Below, one piece after another: positions 8,213 through 16,808 of a stretch of 64,000 bases of DNA. The DNA is taken from the NCBI RefSeq assembly GCF_000730165.1, contig NZ_CP022111.1, forward strand, positions 1,674,001-1,738,000. Reading direction: 5' to 3'. Numbering within the stretch: position 1 is the stretch's first letter; each line of letters starts with the position of its first letter. Position numbers and translations under genes: made by a program. The notes beneath the pieces were generated by a model. The model was not told where the DNA came from. It saw only the letters and a program-made list of their open reading frames with translations, and did not search any database. The DNA is from Nitrospirillum viridazoti CBAmc. GTDB taxonomy: Bacteria; Pseudomonadota; Alphaproteobacteria; Azospirillales; Azospirillaceae.

Positions 8213-9031
8213 CTATGCGCTACCGGGACAACCCGAAACCAAAAACCCCCGGGTCAGTCTTCGGCGCCTATACAGGGTCAATGTTCGGTGCTGATTGACA
8301 AGGTCACCTTCATCGACTTTCTGCTTCTGCACCTCGGTCAGCCCCGCCTCGCTGATTTTCCCTGCATAGGCAAAAATTCGCAGGAAGTCGAATTCTGCCC
8401 GATAGGGATACATGGGAGCCCGATCTCGAACGAAGGCCTCGAAGGGCTCCTCAAACTGCCGGAGCAGGTCGTTCGACGCAGCGGTATCTGGATTGACGCC
8501 ACCCTGGGCATAACCGGCGTCGCGGTTGCGCACGCATGCCGCCAGGTCACGCGAGAACCAGATTTTGCAGGGAACCGGTCGGACCTCGTAGATCCCGCAT
8601 TGCCCCGAGCTATCCAGATAGGGGCAGGCAACCGTTCCACCCGCCCGAGCCCGCTCAACGCTATCGACAGCTCGGCCGACAGCATCGGCGACGGAGCGGT
8701 TGATCACCTCCTCCGCCTCCAGCAGCATGACGATATCCAGCAGGGAAAGCCTGAACGACTTCCCGCCGCCGATATCGGATGGCATGTGACAGCAAGTCGA
8801 GCATCCTGGACCACACGCCAATCGATTCCCAGGCCTGCTATTGACGTGGGCGTACACGGTCGCGGATAGCCGATTGCTCAGGTCCTGTTGCACGCGCGCG
8901 GCGGCAGCGAGTGCCTCATACCTGCTCAATGTCTCCGGGATGGCCCGCAAGCGCTCATGGGCTTCGGACAAGATCGAATCCAAGCCATTCGGCAGCAGCT
9001 CAATCGGTTCAACCATGGTAGCTTCAGTCAT
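8213..9031 (-). CDS. YkgJ-type cysteine-cluster protein, 3' end replaced by IS21
   Basis: The protein has the cysteine pattern of the YkgJ/CxxCxxCC family: CGPGCSTCCHMPSDIGGG, then CPYLDSSGQCGIYEVRP and VPCKIWFSRD. Members are thought to bind zinc or an iron-sulphur cluster; function is unknown. Native codons end at 8301. The last 28 residues (VNQHRTLTLYRRRR onward) are encoded by the IS21 end, replacing the 11-residue native tail found at 4369-4405. The start ATG overlaps the stop of a decayed sbcC tail as ATGA, so this gene was once coupled to sbcC. The cysteine core is unharmed and the protein may still work. Confidence 0.8.
   Translation of the reverse strand: MTEATMVEPIELLPNGLDSILSEAHERLRAIPETLSRYEALAAAARVQQDLSNRLSATVYAHVNSRPGNRLACGPGCSTCCHMPSDIGGGKSFRLSLLDIVMLLEAEEVINRSVADAVGRAVDSVERARAGGTVACPYLDSSGQCGIYEVRPVPCKIWFSRDLAACVRNRDAGYAQGGVNPDTAASNDLLRQFEEPFEAFVRDRAPMYPYRAEFDFLRIFAYAGKISEAGLTEVQKQKVDEGDLVNQHRTLTLYRRRRLTRGFLVSGCPGSA
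8301..8307. repeat. IS21 target-site duplication, right copy
   Basis: AGGTCAC matches 4406-4412 exactly and lies directly outside the right end of the IS21 element. Confidence 0.85.
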
Positions 9032-9204
9032 ACGCTTTCAGCCCAGTTCGCCCCCTTGATGGGCACGCAGCTCTTGCCGCCACCCGACCGCGTGACGTTC
9101 ACCCGCACGGGGGATCCTGTCCTTCATCATCTCGACATGGCTGATCACACCCTCGGTGCGCCCCTGACTCTGCAACGCTTCCAGTGCATCAATGGCCAAG
9201 TCCT
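9028..9204 (-). pseudogene. Decayed duplicate of the sbcC 3' end
   Basis: About 165 bp here align with the 3' end of the intact sbcC at 11161-11336 at roughly 88% identity by eye. One extra G in the run at 9109-9113 shifts the frame. The fragment encodes LAIDALEALQSQGRT, GVISHVEMMKDRIP and, in the other frame, KGANWAESV, then a stop that overlaps the ATG of the YkgJ-like gene. Homology ends sharply near 9204. Confidence 0.85.
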
Positions 9205-9921
9205 GTAAACGGCGAAGTGTTTTTCTCCAGAAGTGGCGGGTTAAGAATCCCCAGATGGTTTGGTTGGCCAATTGATTGGATGAGTATCGGTGGCCTTTAC
9301 GTTTCGGATGGCTTGAAGCGGAGCGGTATTGGGTCTTCGCCGGATGTTTTCGGAGATGAGGTCGGCATGCTGGCGTAGCCTGTAGCTGGCGCTCTCGATC
9401 TGCCCAACGGTGGCCGGGTCGCCGGTGTGTCCTCCTTTCAGCGGAATCGCGATTTGAAATGAGGGTCACGCCGCCTTCCTATGCACGCTAATAGCCAAGA
9501 AGTTAAGGTTGCAGCCGCCGGAGACGACGCGACCGGCTTGGCGGATAATACCCGCGCCCGGCTGTTCCTGTTAACTATCGTTAAAGTGGAATGCGTGAGG
9601 CGATCCACCAAGCCGAATCCAATTAGTCAATTGAAATTAAATGAATTTCTTAATCAGAGGCGTGCCGGATAAATGAATCCCTTATGGGGAAACTCGCCTC
9701 AGGAGGCATACATTTTTTTGTTTTCTAGATGCCATCAACACGCTTGCGTTTTGTCCGGCGCTTGCTAAGTTAGCACATACCATGAACATCAAAGGTGTCG
9801 GTGGCCGATCTGGTATAGGTCGGCTCCCCTAGCACCAACATTTTGAATTTGGAAAAGCCGTTTTCAGGAACGGTAACGGTGTGCCTATCCCCCCAAAGCC
9901 CAACGGCAGAAAGGATTTGAT
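9205..9921. other. Gap with degenerate sequence between the sbcC remnant and the next gene
   Basis: No convincing intact gene lies here. The minus strand from 9470 to 9205 has partly open frames, with segments such as GQIESASYRLRQHADLI and SNQLANQTIWGFL in different frames, suggesting a decayed gene that I cannot name. A 63-codon plus-strand frame at 9481-9672 has no supporting features. From about 9600 to 9780 the DNA becomes AT-rich. Confidence 0.4.
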
Positions 9922-11043
9922 ATGGGTGCTCCTGAGATTCGTGGTCCATGGATCGGGGCCACGCCGGATTTAGCTTCGTATGTTCGAGAATTTGTGCGTG
10001 ATACCCGCTCACCAGAAGGCCTGAGAGGCTTAAGTTTCGAGAAGCCAGCCAACGACCTTGGCTTTACGGCTCTCTATTATTTTGACCTGCGCCCAGGAAA
10101 AGGTAAGAAGCGCCCCCGCATTGATTGCGCACTATGTGGAACAAAGAATAAATTCTGGATCGGCCATGTCTTCTTGTTTGAAGATGGTTTTCTTCGTCTG
10201 ATTGGCGATCGTATATGTGCTCGTCATCATCTTCAGGTGGAGAAATACGAGGCTGAGGTCTATCGTCTTGAGCAGGAGACGAATGAGCGACGTTTTATCA
10301 ATCGGATGAAACGAACTCTTCCGTTCCTGGATGCCGCGATTAACGAATTGAAGCGCCTTATCAAACACCCGGCGCTCAAGGAACGGGAACGGCTGCTTAT
10401 GCAATTCGATTCCTATTATCGCGTTTTTAGGGACTCACTAGTTCGTGCGGGCGCCCGTCCAGATCAACAGTTGTCTGTATATCGTCGTGTTCGGGATAAG
10501 GCGCAGGAGGCCTTCCGCGCAAGGTCCACGGATGCAGACGATGATTCAGACGATAGCTCAGACGACAAGGAATGGGCAATTTGGACCGAGGTCCCTGAGT
10601 ATCTCGGCGCAATATCGGGAACCGCATTCATTAACCATCAGATTGATATCGAAGCAGACGCTCGGCAGCTATTGAATGAGTTGCTGGCCATGAGGAAGCT
10701 TCGAGATCAATTCCCGGGAGACTATGTCCCGTTTGCCCGCAAGAAATCCCGGATTGATGCGACTATCGCCAATTTGCGCACCTTCATTTCGAAAGCCAGC
10801 GGAACCCTTCGGGCTGCCGGTTCTTTTTTTGCTCCTCAAAATCTGAAACTAATCGAACGGTGGTTTAACGACCCTGACCAAAACACCGTTCGCGGGCGAC
10901 TTAAGGCCGTAAATAGGGGGCTGGTCCTAACCCATACCCTCAAAGGCGAATATATTATCGACGCCTCATACAAGGTTCCCGCAATGAGTCGATTACAAGC
11001 GTTCGCAGATGCCGCCATCCCAACTCATGACGATTATCTATAA
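9922..11043 (+). CDS. Unknown protein with a CxxC...CxxxH zinc-like motif
   Basis: The 373-residue product has a candidate metal site near residues 70-100: CALCGTKNKFWIGHVFLF, then DGFLRLIGDRICARHH. The rest is helical, with charged segments (KRLIKHPALKERERLL) and an acidic linker DADDDSDDSSDDKE. No membrane segment or signal is present. AAAGGA lies 7 bases before ATG 9922. The same CxxC-KF-DG-LR-G-CxxxH layout recurs in the protein at 20225-21295, which suggests one family. It sits alone between the sbcC remnant and sbcC. Not recognised. Confidence 0.7.
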   Translation: MGAPEIRGPWIGATPDLASYVREFVRDTRSPEGLRGLSFEKPANDLGFTALYYFDLRPGKGKKRPRIDCALCGTKNKFWIGHVFLFEDGFLRLIGDRICARHHLQVEKYEAEVYRLEQETNERRFINRMKRTLPFLDAAINELKRLIKHPALKERERLLMQFDSYYRVFRDSLVRAGARPDQQLSVYRRVRDKAQEAFRARSTDADDDSDDSSDDKEWAIWTEVPEYLGAISGTAFINHQIDIEADARQLLNELLAMRKLRDQFPGDYVPFARKKSRIDATIANLRTFISKASGTLRAAGSFFAPQNLKLIERWFNDPDQNTVRGRLKAVNRGLVLTHTLKGEYIIDASYKVPAMSRLQAFADAAIPTHDDYL

Positions 11044-11074
11044 AGCCTCAACGAAGTTCTCTTAGTTCAACCTA

Positions 11075-11101
11075 AATGGCGGCGCTTCGCTCGCCGCCAT
11101 T
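11075..11101 (+). terminator. Hairpin after the zinc-motif gene
   Basis: AATGGCGGCG at 11075-11084 pairs perfectly with CGCCGCCATT at 11092-11101 around a 7-base loop. It lies between convergent genes (9922-11043 and sbcC), so it may stop transcription from both sides. There is no T run. Confidence 0.55.
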
Positions 11102-11160
11102 AAAGCACTGTCAGCAGCAGACCGACCTCGGTGCGTAAATTCCTATAAAATACAAATGGT

Positions 11161-14100
11161 TCACGCACCTTGGGCCCAGTTTGCCCCTTTGATGGACACG
11201 CGGCTCTTGCCGCCACCCGTTCGCGTCACATTCACCTGCACGGGGATCCGGTCCTTCATCATCTCGACGTGGCTGATGACGCCCACGGTGCGCCCCTGGC
11301 TCTGCAACGCCTCCAGCGCATCGATGGCCAAGTCCAGGCTCTCGGCATCAAGCGAACCAAAGCCCTCGTCGATGAAGAGCGTGGCCGCCAGCCCACCGTG
11401 CCCACCCATCCGGGAAAGCGCCAAAGCCAAGGCCAAGGAAACCAGGAAGCGCTCGCCACCAGACAAACTGCGGACCGACCGGACCTCGTCCCCCATGTCC
11501 CGGTCCACGACATGCATCGCCAGGTCCTGGCCCGCACGAACCAGCCGGTAGCGGGGCTTCAAGTCCGCGAGATGGTGGTTCGCCCGGTCGACCAGGATGT
11601 CCAACGTGATCGACTGGGCGTGCTGGACGAACCGGTCACCGTTCTTGGAACCCACAGCGCTGTTGACGGCCTGCCAGACATCGAACGTGGCCCGCGCCTC
11701 CGCGATCTCGGCCTCAAGCCCAGCCAAGTTCCGCCTGGCCTGAACATCGGTCTGCATCCGACCACGAATGGCCCCGACTCGCTCTTGCCGGGCTGACAGT
11801 TCATTGTCGATGCCGGAAATTTGCTGCTGCAGATCCTCTAGCGTCAGCTCCGGAACACCGGCGACCTCCGCAGTGGCCAAGTCACCCTGACGCTCGCGCA
11901 GCGCCGCGTGCGCACTCGTCCGCCGGTCAGCCAGTGCCGCCAAACGGGTCCGCAGCGCCTCCACCTCAGCTCGCGGCCGGGATAGGATCTCGGAAAGCTC
12001 GGCGGCGGTCAGCCCACCGCTAACCAAAGTCTCGTCCAGGACGCCATTGGCCTCCACCTGCTCAGCCTGGCACTCGGCCAAAGCCGTTGTCGCCCCCGAC
12101 AGCGCTTGCTTGGCCGTGGCTACCGTCGACTCCGCAGCCTGAACCTTCTGCTGCCCCTCATCCCTGGCCGCAATAGCCGCCACCCGGGCGTCATTGATCC
12201 GCGTCCGGTGAACATCCGTGGCCTCGCCGCCGAGAAGCGCCGCCCGTTCACCCCGCAACCGGTTCAGTTCCTCCGCCCGCGCGTCGGCAGCCGCCTTCAA
12301 TTTTTCGACGCCGCGGAGCAGTTCATCAGCACGCGCCTGTATCCCGCTGATACGCGGGGCGAGCGCCGCCAAGGCATCGTCCGCCACAAGAGCCTCGGCC
12401 TCAGCATTTTCTCGTTCAGTCACCAACTCGGCCAGAACCCGACGCACCTCGTCCGCATCCGTCTCCAGGTCGGCCTGGGTCAGGTCCCCAGCCTCCAGCG
12501 CCGAGGCGAGGCCAGCATCGATGGTCTCGACGCGTTCCTCAGCCGTAGCAGCAGCCTGCATATGGAGCGCATAGGACTGCCCTTTGGCGTTCGCCTCATC
12601 GGAAAGGCGTTGCCGCGTTCCCTGCCGTTGTTCAAGCGCGTCCGTCAGCCGATCTCGCTCGGTGGTCAGGCGGGTGATCGCCTGACGCAATTCGTCCGCC
12701 TGCCCAAGCTGGGCCTGGAGAGTTCGCCGCTCCTCGGCAACCTGGCGGCCCAGCTCAAGTATGGCGGTCACAGCACCTGCCGGTCCGGCGGGAAGGTCAG
12801 ACCGCTCCGCCTTGGGAAGGGTCTCGCCATACAAGCGCTCGGCGGCCTCAGCCCTGTCCCCGGCCTCTTGAATGTTGGTCCGCAACTGCTTGGCCGCGGC
12901 TTCCGCCTGCGCGACCTTCCCCTGGGCCCTCGTAAGGAGATGCCGACTTTTCTCAGCACGCTCCCGAGCCGCATCAAGGTCAGCCTGAAGGTCACGAGCC
13001 AACTCGGCCAATACCGCGTCGGCATGAATGGGATGCTCCTTGGCGCCACAAACCGGACAAGGCTGTCCTGGCACCAATCCCTTCCTAAGATGCTGCGCGC
13101 TATCCGAGACAGCAGCCAATGCACGATCAGTCGGCGCCATCAGCGCTTTGACCTCAGCTTCGGCCTCTCCAATGCCCCGCTCTGCGTCCTGGACCTGCTT
13201 CGCTGCGGCATCTCTGTCCGCCTCGGCTGCCGCTAGGGATGTCTGAGCCGTTTGGGCCTGCGTTTGAGCCCTGTCGTAGTCTTCTGACGTGCGCTTCAGG
13301 TCGCCCAAAACAGTCAGTTGGTCGCCCAAGGCTTCGACTCGGCGGGCAGTGACCTCGGGAGCTAACCGCGTGAGGCGCTCCTGATGGTCCAAGATGTCGC
13401 GATGCAGGCTGGTCCGCGTCGCCTGGTCAGCAACATCCTGCTTCTCCGACTCGCTGAGGGCGGCCCGCAGCTTCTGCACCTCGGCATCAACCACACCAGC
13501 CTGCTGGCGAGCTTTATGGGCACTCCGGCGGGCCACATGCCGAACATCGAAGGCTTGGGTGATCTGGTTCCAATTCCGAACCAGCACCGCCGCCTGGGGC
13601 CGCGCCTCCAGGACAGCCTGGGCATCTTGCCGCCGGACCTGCGCTTGCGCCCTTTCGGCAATCAGGTCGCGCAACTGCACCAGAGCCTTGGAGTGCTCTT
13701 CCCCCGACGCCGCGGCCGCTTTCGCAGCATCGGCGACCTCCTGGCCAGCGCGGACGATGCGGCTGTCGAGGTCCGTGGCCTTGGACCAGATAGGACCGAA
13801 TTCCTTGAAAACCCGCTCGGCCTCGTTCACGGCAGCCTGCGCTAGGTCCTGCTCTTGTCGGCGGGCAACAGCCTGCTGGGTGACTTGCTCCAAGGTGACC
13901 TGCGCTCGCGAAACCTCTCCCGCCGCCTTGGTCACGCTGGCTGCCGCTGTCCTGGCTCGGGCCCACGGAAGACGGAGCGGTTCAGCCTGGTCAATTCGCT
14001 CCAGGTCGGCACGATCTCCCGCTGCCTCCACGAGAGCGGCGTCCGCATCGGCCGCGACCCGAACAGCCTCTTCATGCCGCCGCTGAGCTTCTGCCAAGGC

Positions 14101-14898
14101 CTTATGGCGACCGACATCGGCCTCCAGGACCTGGCGTCCGGCTCGCGCTGCCTCAATGGCCGCCAGCAAAGCCTTCTCTTCGTCGTCAAGGGCCGTGCGT
14201 TGCTCTTCCGACAGAAGCTGGTGCTCAGCTCGGCGAGCCACCAACAGGTCGTGATCAGCCTTCGCCTTGCTGTATCGCTCGAAAACGCGAATCGATATGT
14301 CGCGGTAGATCTCCGTGCCCGTCACCTTCTCAAGCAGGGCACCACGGTCCTTGGTGTCAGCACGGAGGAAGGCATCGAAGTCTCCCTGGGCCAACAGCAC
14401 CGTGCGGCGGAACTCGTCGTACGTGAGCCCCGTCAGCGCGGGAACCTTCGCCTCAACAGCTCTCGTCTGACTATCCAGCACCTGGCCATCGGATAGGCGC
14501 TGAACGCTGCGCTCGATGTTCTGTAAACGCCCATCCACCCGCCCTCGCGCCCGCCGGGCGATCCAGGTGGCCCGGTAGGCTTCGCCGTCGAGTCCGACGA
14601 AATCCACCATGGCATGGCCTTGCGACGCCCCTCTTCGCAGGACCCCGCGCGCATCACGAGCCTTGATCGCCTCGCCACCGGCGTCGGGCACATCCTCATT
14701 GCCACCCGTCAGGCCAAAGCGCGGACAATCCCCGTAGAGCGCGAGGCAAAGGGCATCCAGGATGGATGACTTGCCCGCTCCCGTTTTACCCGTGATGGCG
14801 AACAGGCCCGCCGACTTCAGTGGCTCAGCGGTGAAATCGATCTCGAACTTGTCGGCCAAGCTGGCGATGTTCTGGCCCCGAATGGCGAGGATCTGCAT
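11161..14898 (-). CDS. sbcC: SbcC, ATPase subunit of the SbcCD (Rad50-Mre11) nuclease
   Basis: The 1245-residue product is an SMC-like ATPase that with SbcD processes hairpins and blocked DNA ends. Walker A is TGKTGAGKSSILDA near the N-terminus. A long coiled coil follows, with the zinc hook CPVC at residues 614-617, then the return coil. The C-terminal signature is LSGGERFLVSLALALALS and Walker B is TLFIDEGFGSLD. It lies 3 bp after sbcD in an operon. The last 165 bp are duplicated in decayed form at 9028-9204, so the tail may have been replaced by a mobile element. Confidence 0.95.
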   Translation of the reverse strand: MQILAIRGQNIASLADKFEIDFTAEPLKSAGLFAITGKTGAGKSSILDALCLALYGDCPRFGLTGGNEDVPDAGGEAIKARDARGVLRRGASQGHAMVDFVGLDGEAYRATWIARRARGRVDGRLQNIERSVQRLSDGQVLDSQTRAVEAKVPALTGLTYDEFRRTVLLAQGDFDAFLRADTKDRGALLEKVTGTEIYRDISIRVFERYSKAKADHDLLVARRAEHQLLSEEQRTALDDEEKALLAAIEAARAGRQVLEADVGRHKALAEAQRRHEEAVRVAADADAALVEAAGDRADLERIDQAEPLRLPWARARTAAASVTKAAGEVSRAQVTLEQVTQQAVARRQEQDLAQAAVNEAERVFKEFGPIWSKATDLDSRIVRAGQEVADAAKAAAASGEEHSKALVQLRDLIAERAQAQVRRQDAQAVLEARPQAAVLVRNWNQITQAFDVRHVARRSAHKARQQAGVVDAEVQKLRAALSESEKQDVADQATRTSLHRDILDHQERLTRLAPEVTARRVEALGDQLTVLGDLKRTSEDYDRAQTQAQTAQTSLAAAEADRDAAAKQVQDAERGIGEAEAEVKALMAPTDRALAAVSDSAQHLRKGLVPGQPCPVCGAKEHPIHADAVLAELARDLQADLDAARERAEKSRHLLTRAQGKVAQAEAAAKQLRTNIQEAGDRAEAAERLYGETLPKAERSDLPAGPAGAVTAILELGRQVAEERRTLQAQLGQADELRQAITRLTTERDRLTDALEQRQGTRQRLSDEANAKGQSYALHMQAAATAEERVETIDAGLASALEAGDLTQADLETDADEVRRVLAELVTERENAEAEALVADDALAALAPRISGIQARADELLRGVEKLKAAADARAEELNRLRGERAALLGGEATDVHRTRINDARVAAIAARDEGQQKVQAAESTVATAKQALSGATTALAECQAEQVEANGVLDETLVSGGLTAAELSEILSRPRAEVEALRTRLAALADRRTSAHAALRERQGDLATAEVAGVPELTLEDLQQQISGIDNELSARQERVGAIRGRMQTDVQARRNLAGLEAEIAEARATFDVWQAVNSAVGSKNGDRFVQHAQSITLDILVDRANHHLADLKPRYRLVRAGQDLAMHVVDRDMGDEVRSVRSLSGGERFLVSLALALALSRMGGHGGLAATLFIDEGFGSLDAESLDLAIDALEALQSQGRTVGVISHVEMMKDRIPVQVNVTRTGGGKSRVSIKGANWAQGA

Positions 14899-14901
14899 CG
14901 C

Positions 14902-16125
14902 TTATTCCCCCACCTGGGCATCGCGAAAAGCTGCGAGGTGGCGGGCATCTGGTGGCATGCCGTGCATGTCCTGGAACACGCTCACGAACAGCTCCTCGGG
15001 AGAGGTCTCGGCCAAAGACACCGGCGGAGCAGTTTCCGATGCGGCGCGGGCCGCCTGCTCGATCCTGACACCTGCCCGCCGGACGGCATGGCGTTCCAGC
15101 ACCGTCTCGACTTCAGCCAACAGGTTGGGAACGGGGCGATCCGCCAGGAACCTGAGCCACACGAAAGGGTGACGATCCCGTGGAGCCGACGCATCGAGGT
15201 TGAGCGCCGTCAGGACCGCATCCAGGTCAGCCACACTCATCCCACCCCGCTCCGGCAATTGCAGGCAAGGGATGGGACGTGGGAGCGGTCGGTGGGTGGT
15301 CGTCACCCCATCTTCCCGGATATCGACCAAGGTGACGCCGTGATCGTAGCCGATCTCCGCCGCCGACAGGGGGAAGGGCGAACCGGAATATCTCACCCGC
15401 CCGTCACCGAGGTTCTGCGGCCGGTGGAGATGACCAAGAGCCACGTAGGCGAACGCGGGGTCATAGATCTCGGGAGGCACGGCGTGCTCGCCGCCGATCA
15501 GGATGCGCCGCTCCACGCCTTCGGATTCGGTTCCACCGGCACAGTGGAGGTGGCCGGTTGCAATGATCGGAAGTCCGCCTGCGCGGGCCTGTGCCTGGGC
15601 AGCCAGTTGCTGATGGAACGCCCGGGTCGCCGCGACGACGGGAGAACCGGCGGTGACTTCAGCACCCAGCGTGAGGCCAGGCAGATCGGCGGCGCGCAGG
15701 AAGGGGATAGCCAAAACCATCGCCCGCACCTGCCGACCGGCATCGGCGACCGGGATGAGATGACGGTCCATGTCGACCTGGCCATCCTTCCAGCGCAAGG
15801 TACCCAGAGCATGCACGCCGATTACCTGGAGCACGGCATCGGGCGCTTCCAAGCGGCCAGCCGGGTCGTGGTTCCCGGCGATCATCACCGTCGTCAGGTG
15901 TGGACGCCGCCGCCTGAACTTGGCCAGCGCCGAGTACAACATGCGCTGGGCATCACCCGAGGGGTTGATGCCGTCGAACACGTCCCCGGCGATGACCAGC
16001 ACATCGACCGCTTCTTCCTCGATGACATCGGCCAGGTGGTCCAGGAATGCCTGGTGCTCCACCTCACGGGTCCAGCCACTTAGCGTCTGCCCGATGTGCC
16101 AATCAGCGGTGTGTAGGATGCGCAA
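14902..16125 (-). CDS. sbcD: SbcD, nuclease subunit of SbcCD
   Basis: This 407-residue metallophosphoesterase is the Mre11-type exonuclease/endonuclease partner of SbcC. The two-metal motifs are all present: HTADWHIGQT at the N-terminus, VIAGDVFDGINPSG, MIAGNHDPAGR, a histidine in IIATGHLHCAG and a second GHLHRPQ. A C-terminal capping domain follows. Length is normal. It starts at ATG 16125 and is the first gene of the sbcD-sbcC operon on the minus strand. Confidence 0.95.
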   Translation of the reverse strand: MRILHTADWHIGQTLSGWTREVEHQAFLDHLADVIEEEAVDVLVIAGDVFDGINPSGDAQRMLYSALAKFRRRRPHLTTVMIAGNHDPAGRLEAPDAVLQVIGVHALGTLRWKDGQVDMDRHLIPVADAGRQVRAMVLAIPFLRAADLPGLTLGAEVTAGSPVVAATRAFHQQLAAQAQARAGGLPIIATGHLHCAGGTESEGVERRILIGGEHAVPPEIYDPAFAYVALGHLHRPQNLGDGRVRYSGSPFPLSAAEIGYDHGVTLVDIREDGVTTTHRPLPRPIPCLQLPERGGMSVADLDAVLTALNLDASAPRDRHPFVWLRFLADRPVPNLLAEVETVLERHAVRRAGVRIEQAARAASETAPPVSLAETSPEELFVSVFQDMHGMPPDARHLAAFRDAQVGE

Positions 16126-16234
16126 GGTGGTCCGCCATCTTCAGTTCCAGGCCCCAAGGTATTCCACTGCGGTCGCCTGACTGAAAGCACCATATCGAGG
16201 TGGGTGGAAAGTATCGCTTATTGACGTCCTGCTG

Positions 16235-16609
16235 CTACCAAGAGCCTGTTCTATTAGCTATTTTTGGTCGCATCCATACCGTCTTGCGCAGAGCCTCGAC
16301 CTCGCACACTAAAGCACCCTGCTTGGTCGCCGCGTACCACCAGCGCCGTCCCGTGAAGTGGAAGACACCAGTCTGGATATTCACCCACACCACCACGTCC
16401 TCCGGACAATGAGCCGATGCCCACCGCTCCATCTGGAACCGCGCTACGACACCCAGCCATGGCCGCCATGATGCCAGTAAGCAGCAGCCCGATGGCCAAT
16501 AGCGCAGTGAGGACAGCCTGTTGGGTTTTCGGCGCCCAAATATCCCGTATGCTCCTCTCCGTCGTTGTATTTATAACGCGAGGCGCTATCATCTTAAACG
16601 TGCTAAAAA
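16235..16609 (-). pseudogene. Frameshifted sunset-domain gene
   Basis: Two overlapping frames together resemble the secreted sunset-domain protein at 504-797. The N-terminal signal (QQAVLTALLAIGLLLTGI) is in one frame. The domain (CPEDVVVWVNIQTGVFHF, then RRWWYAATKQG) is in another. The shift lies around 16440-16460, where one base appears to be gained relative to the intact copy. There is also one extra Trp codon in the RRWWY segment. The DNA is clearly similar to the first copy, which lies about 15.7 kb away in the same orientation. Confidence 0.75.
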
Positions 16610-16808
16610 ATATGTTTTTCAACGATGCGCTCAATAGTCCCGATTGCCGCCACTCGATGCAGTCTAGTCTTCAGATCATCGGCAGAGACTTTTGGAAGCG
16701 GGTATCATGGTGGTCGCTAGAGATAACGTTAACCGTACACCGGCCAGTCAGGCAACAAAACCATGTAATGGGGAGGTTGCCTGCCGAGATAATTTTGAGG
16801 TATTGAAT

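Larger units (their letters stand above)
4413..8300 (+). mobile_element. IS21-family insertion sequence carrying a nested IS256 element
   Basis: The left end begins TGTTATCCGGCGTGG and the right end, read inward on the other strand, begins TGTCAATCAGCACCG. The two match at about 16 of 26 positions and each has a second, related internal repeat, as IS21 ends do. Exact 7-bp direct repeats flank the element. It carries istA and istB. Its length is 3888 bp, of which 1330 bp are the nested IS256 plus duplication, leaving an ordinary 2558-bp IS21. It interrupts the 3' end of the YkgJ-like gene. The 216 bp after istB are noncoding element sequence. Confidence 0.9.

Noticed and set aside
9481-9672. 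Short plus-strand frame of 63 codons
   Set aside because: No ribosome-binding site, domain or context supports it.
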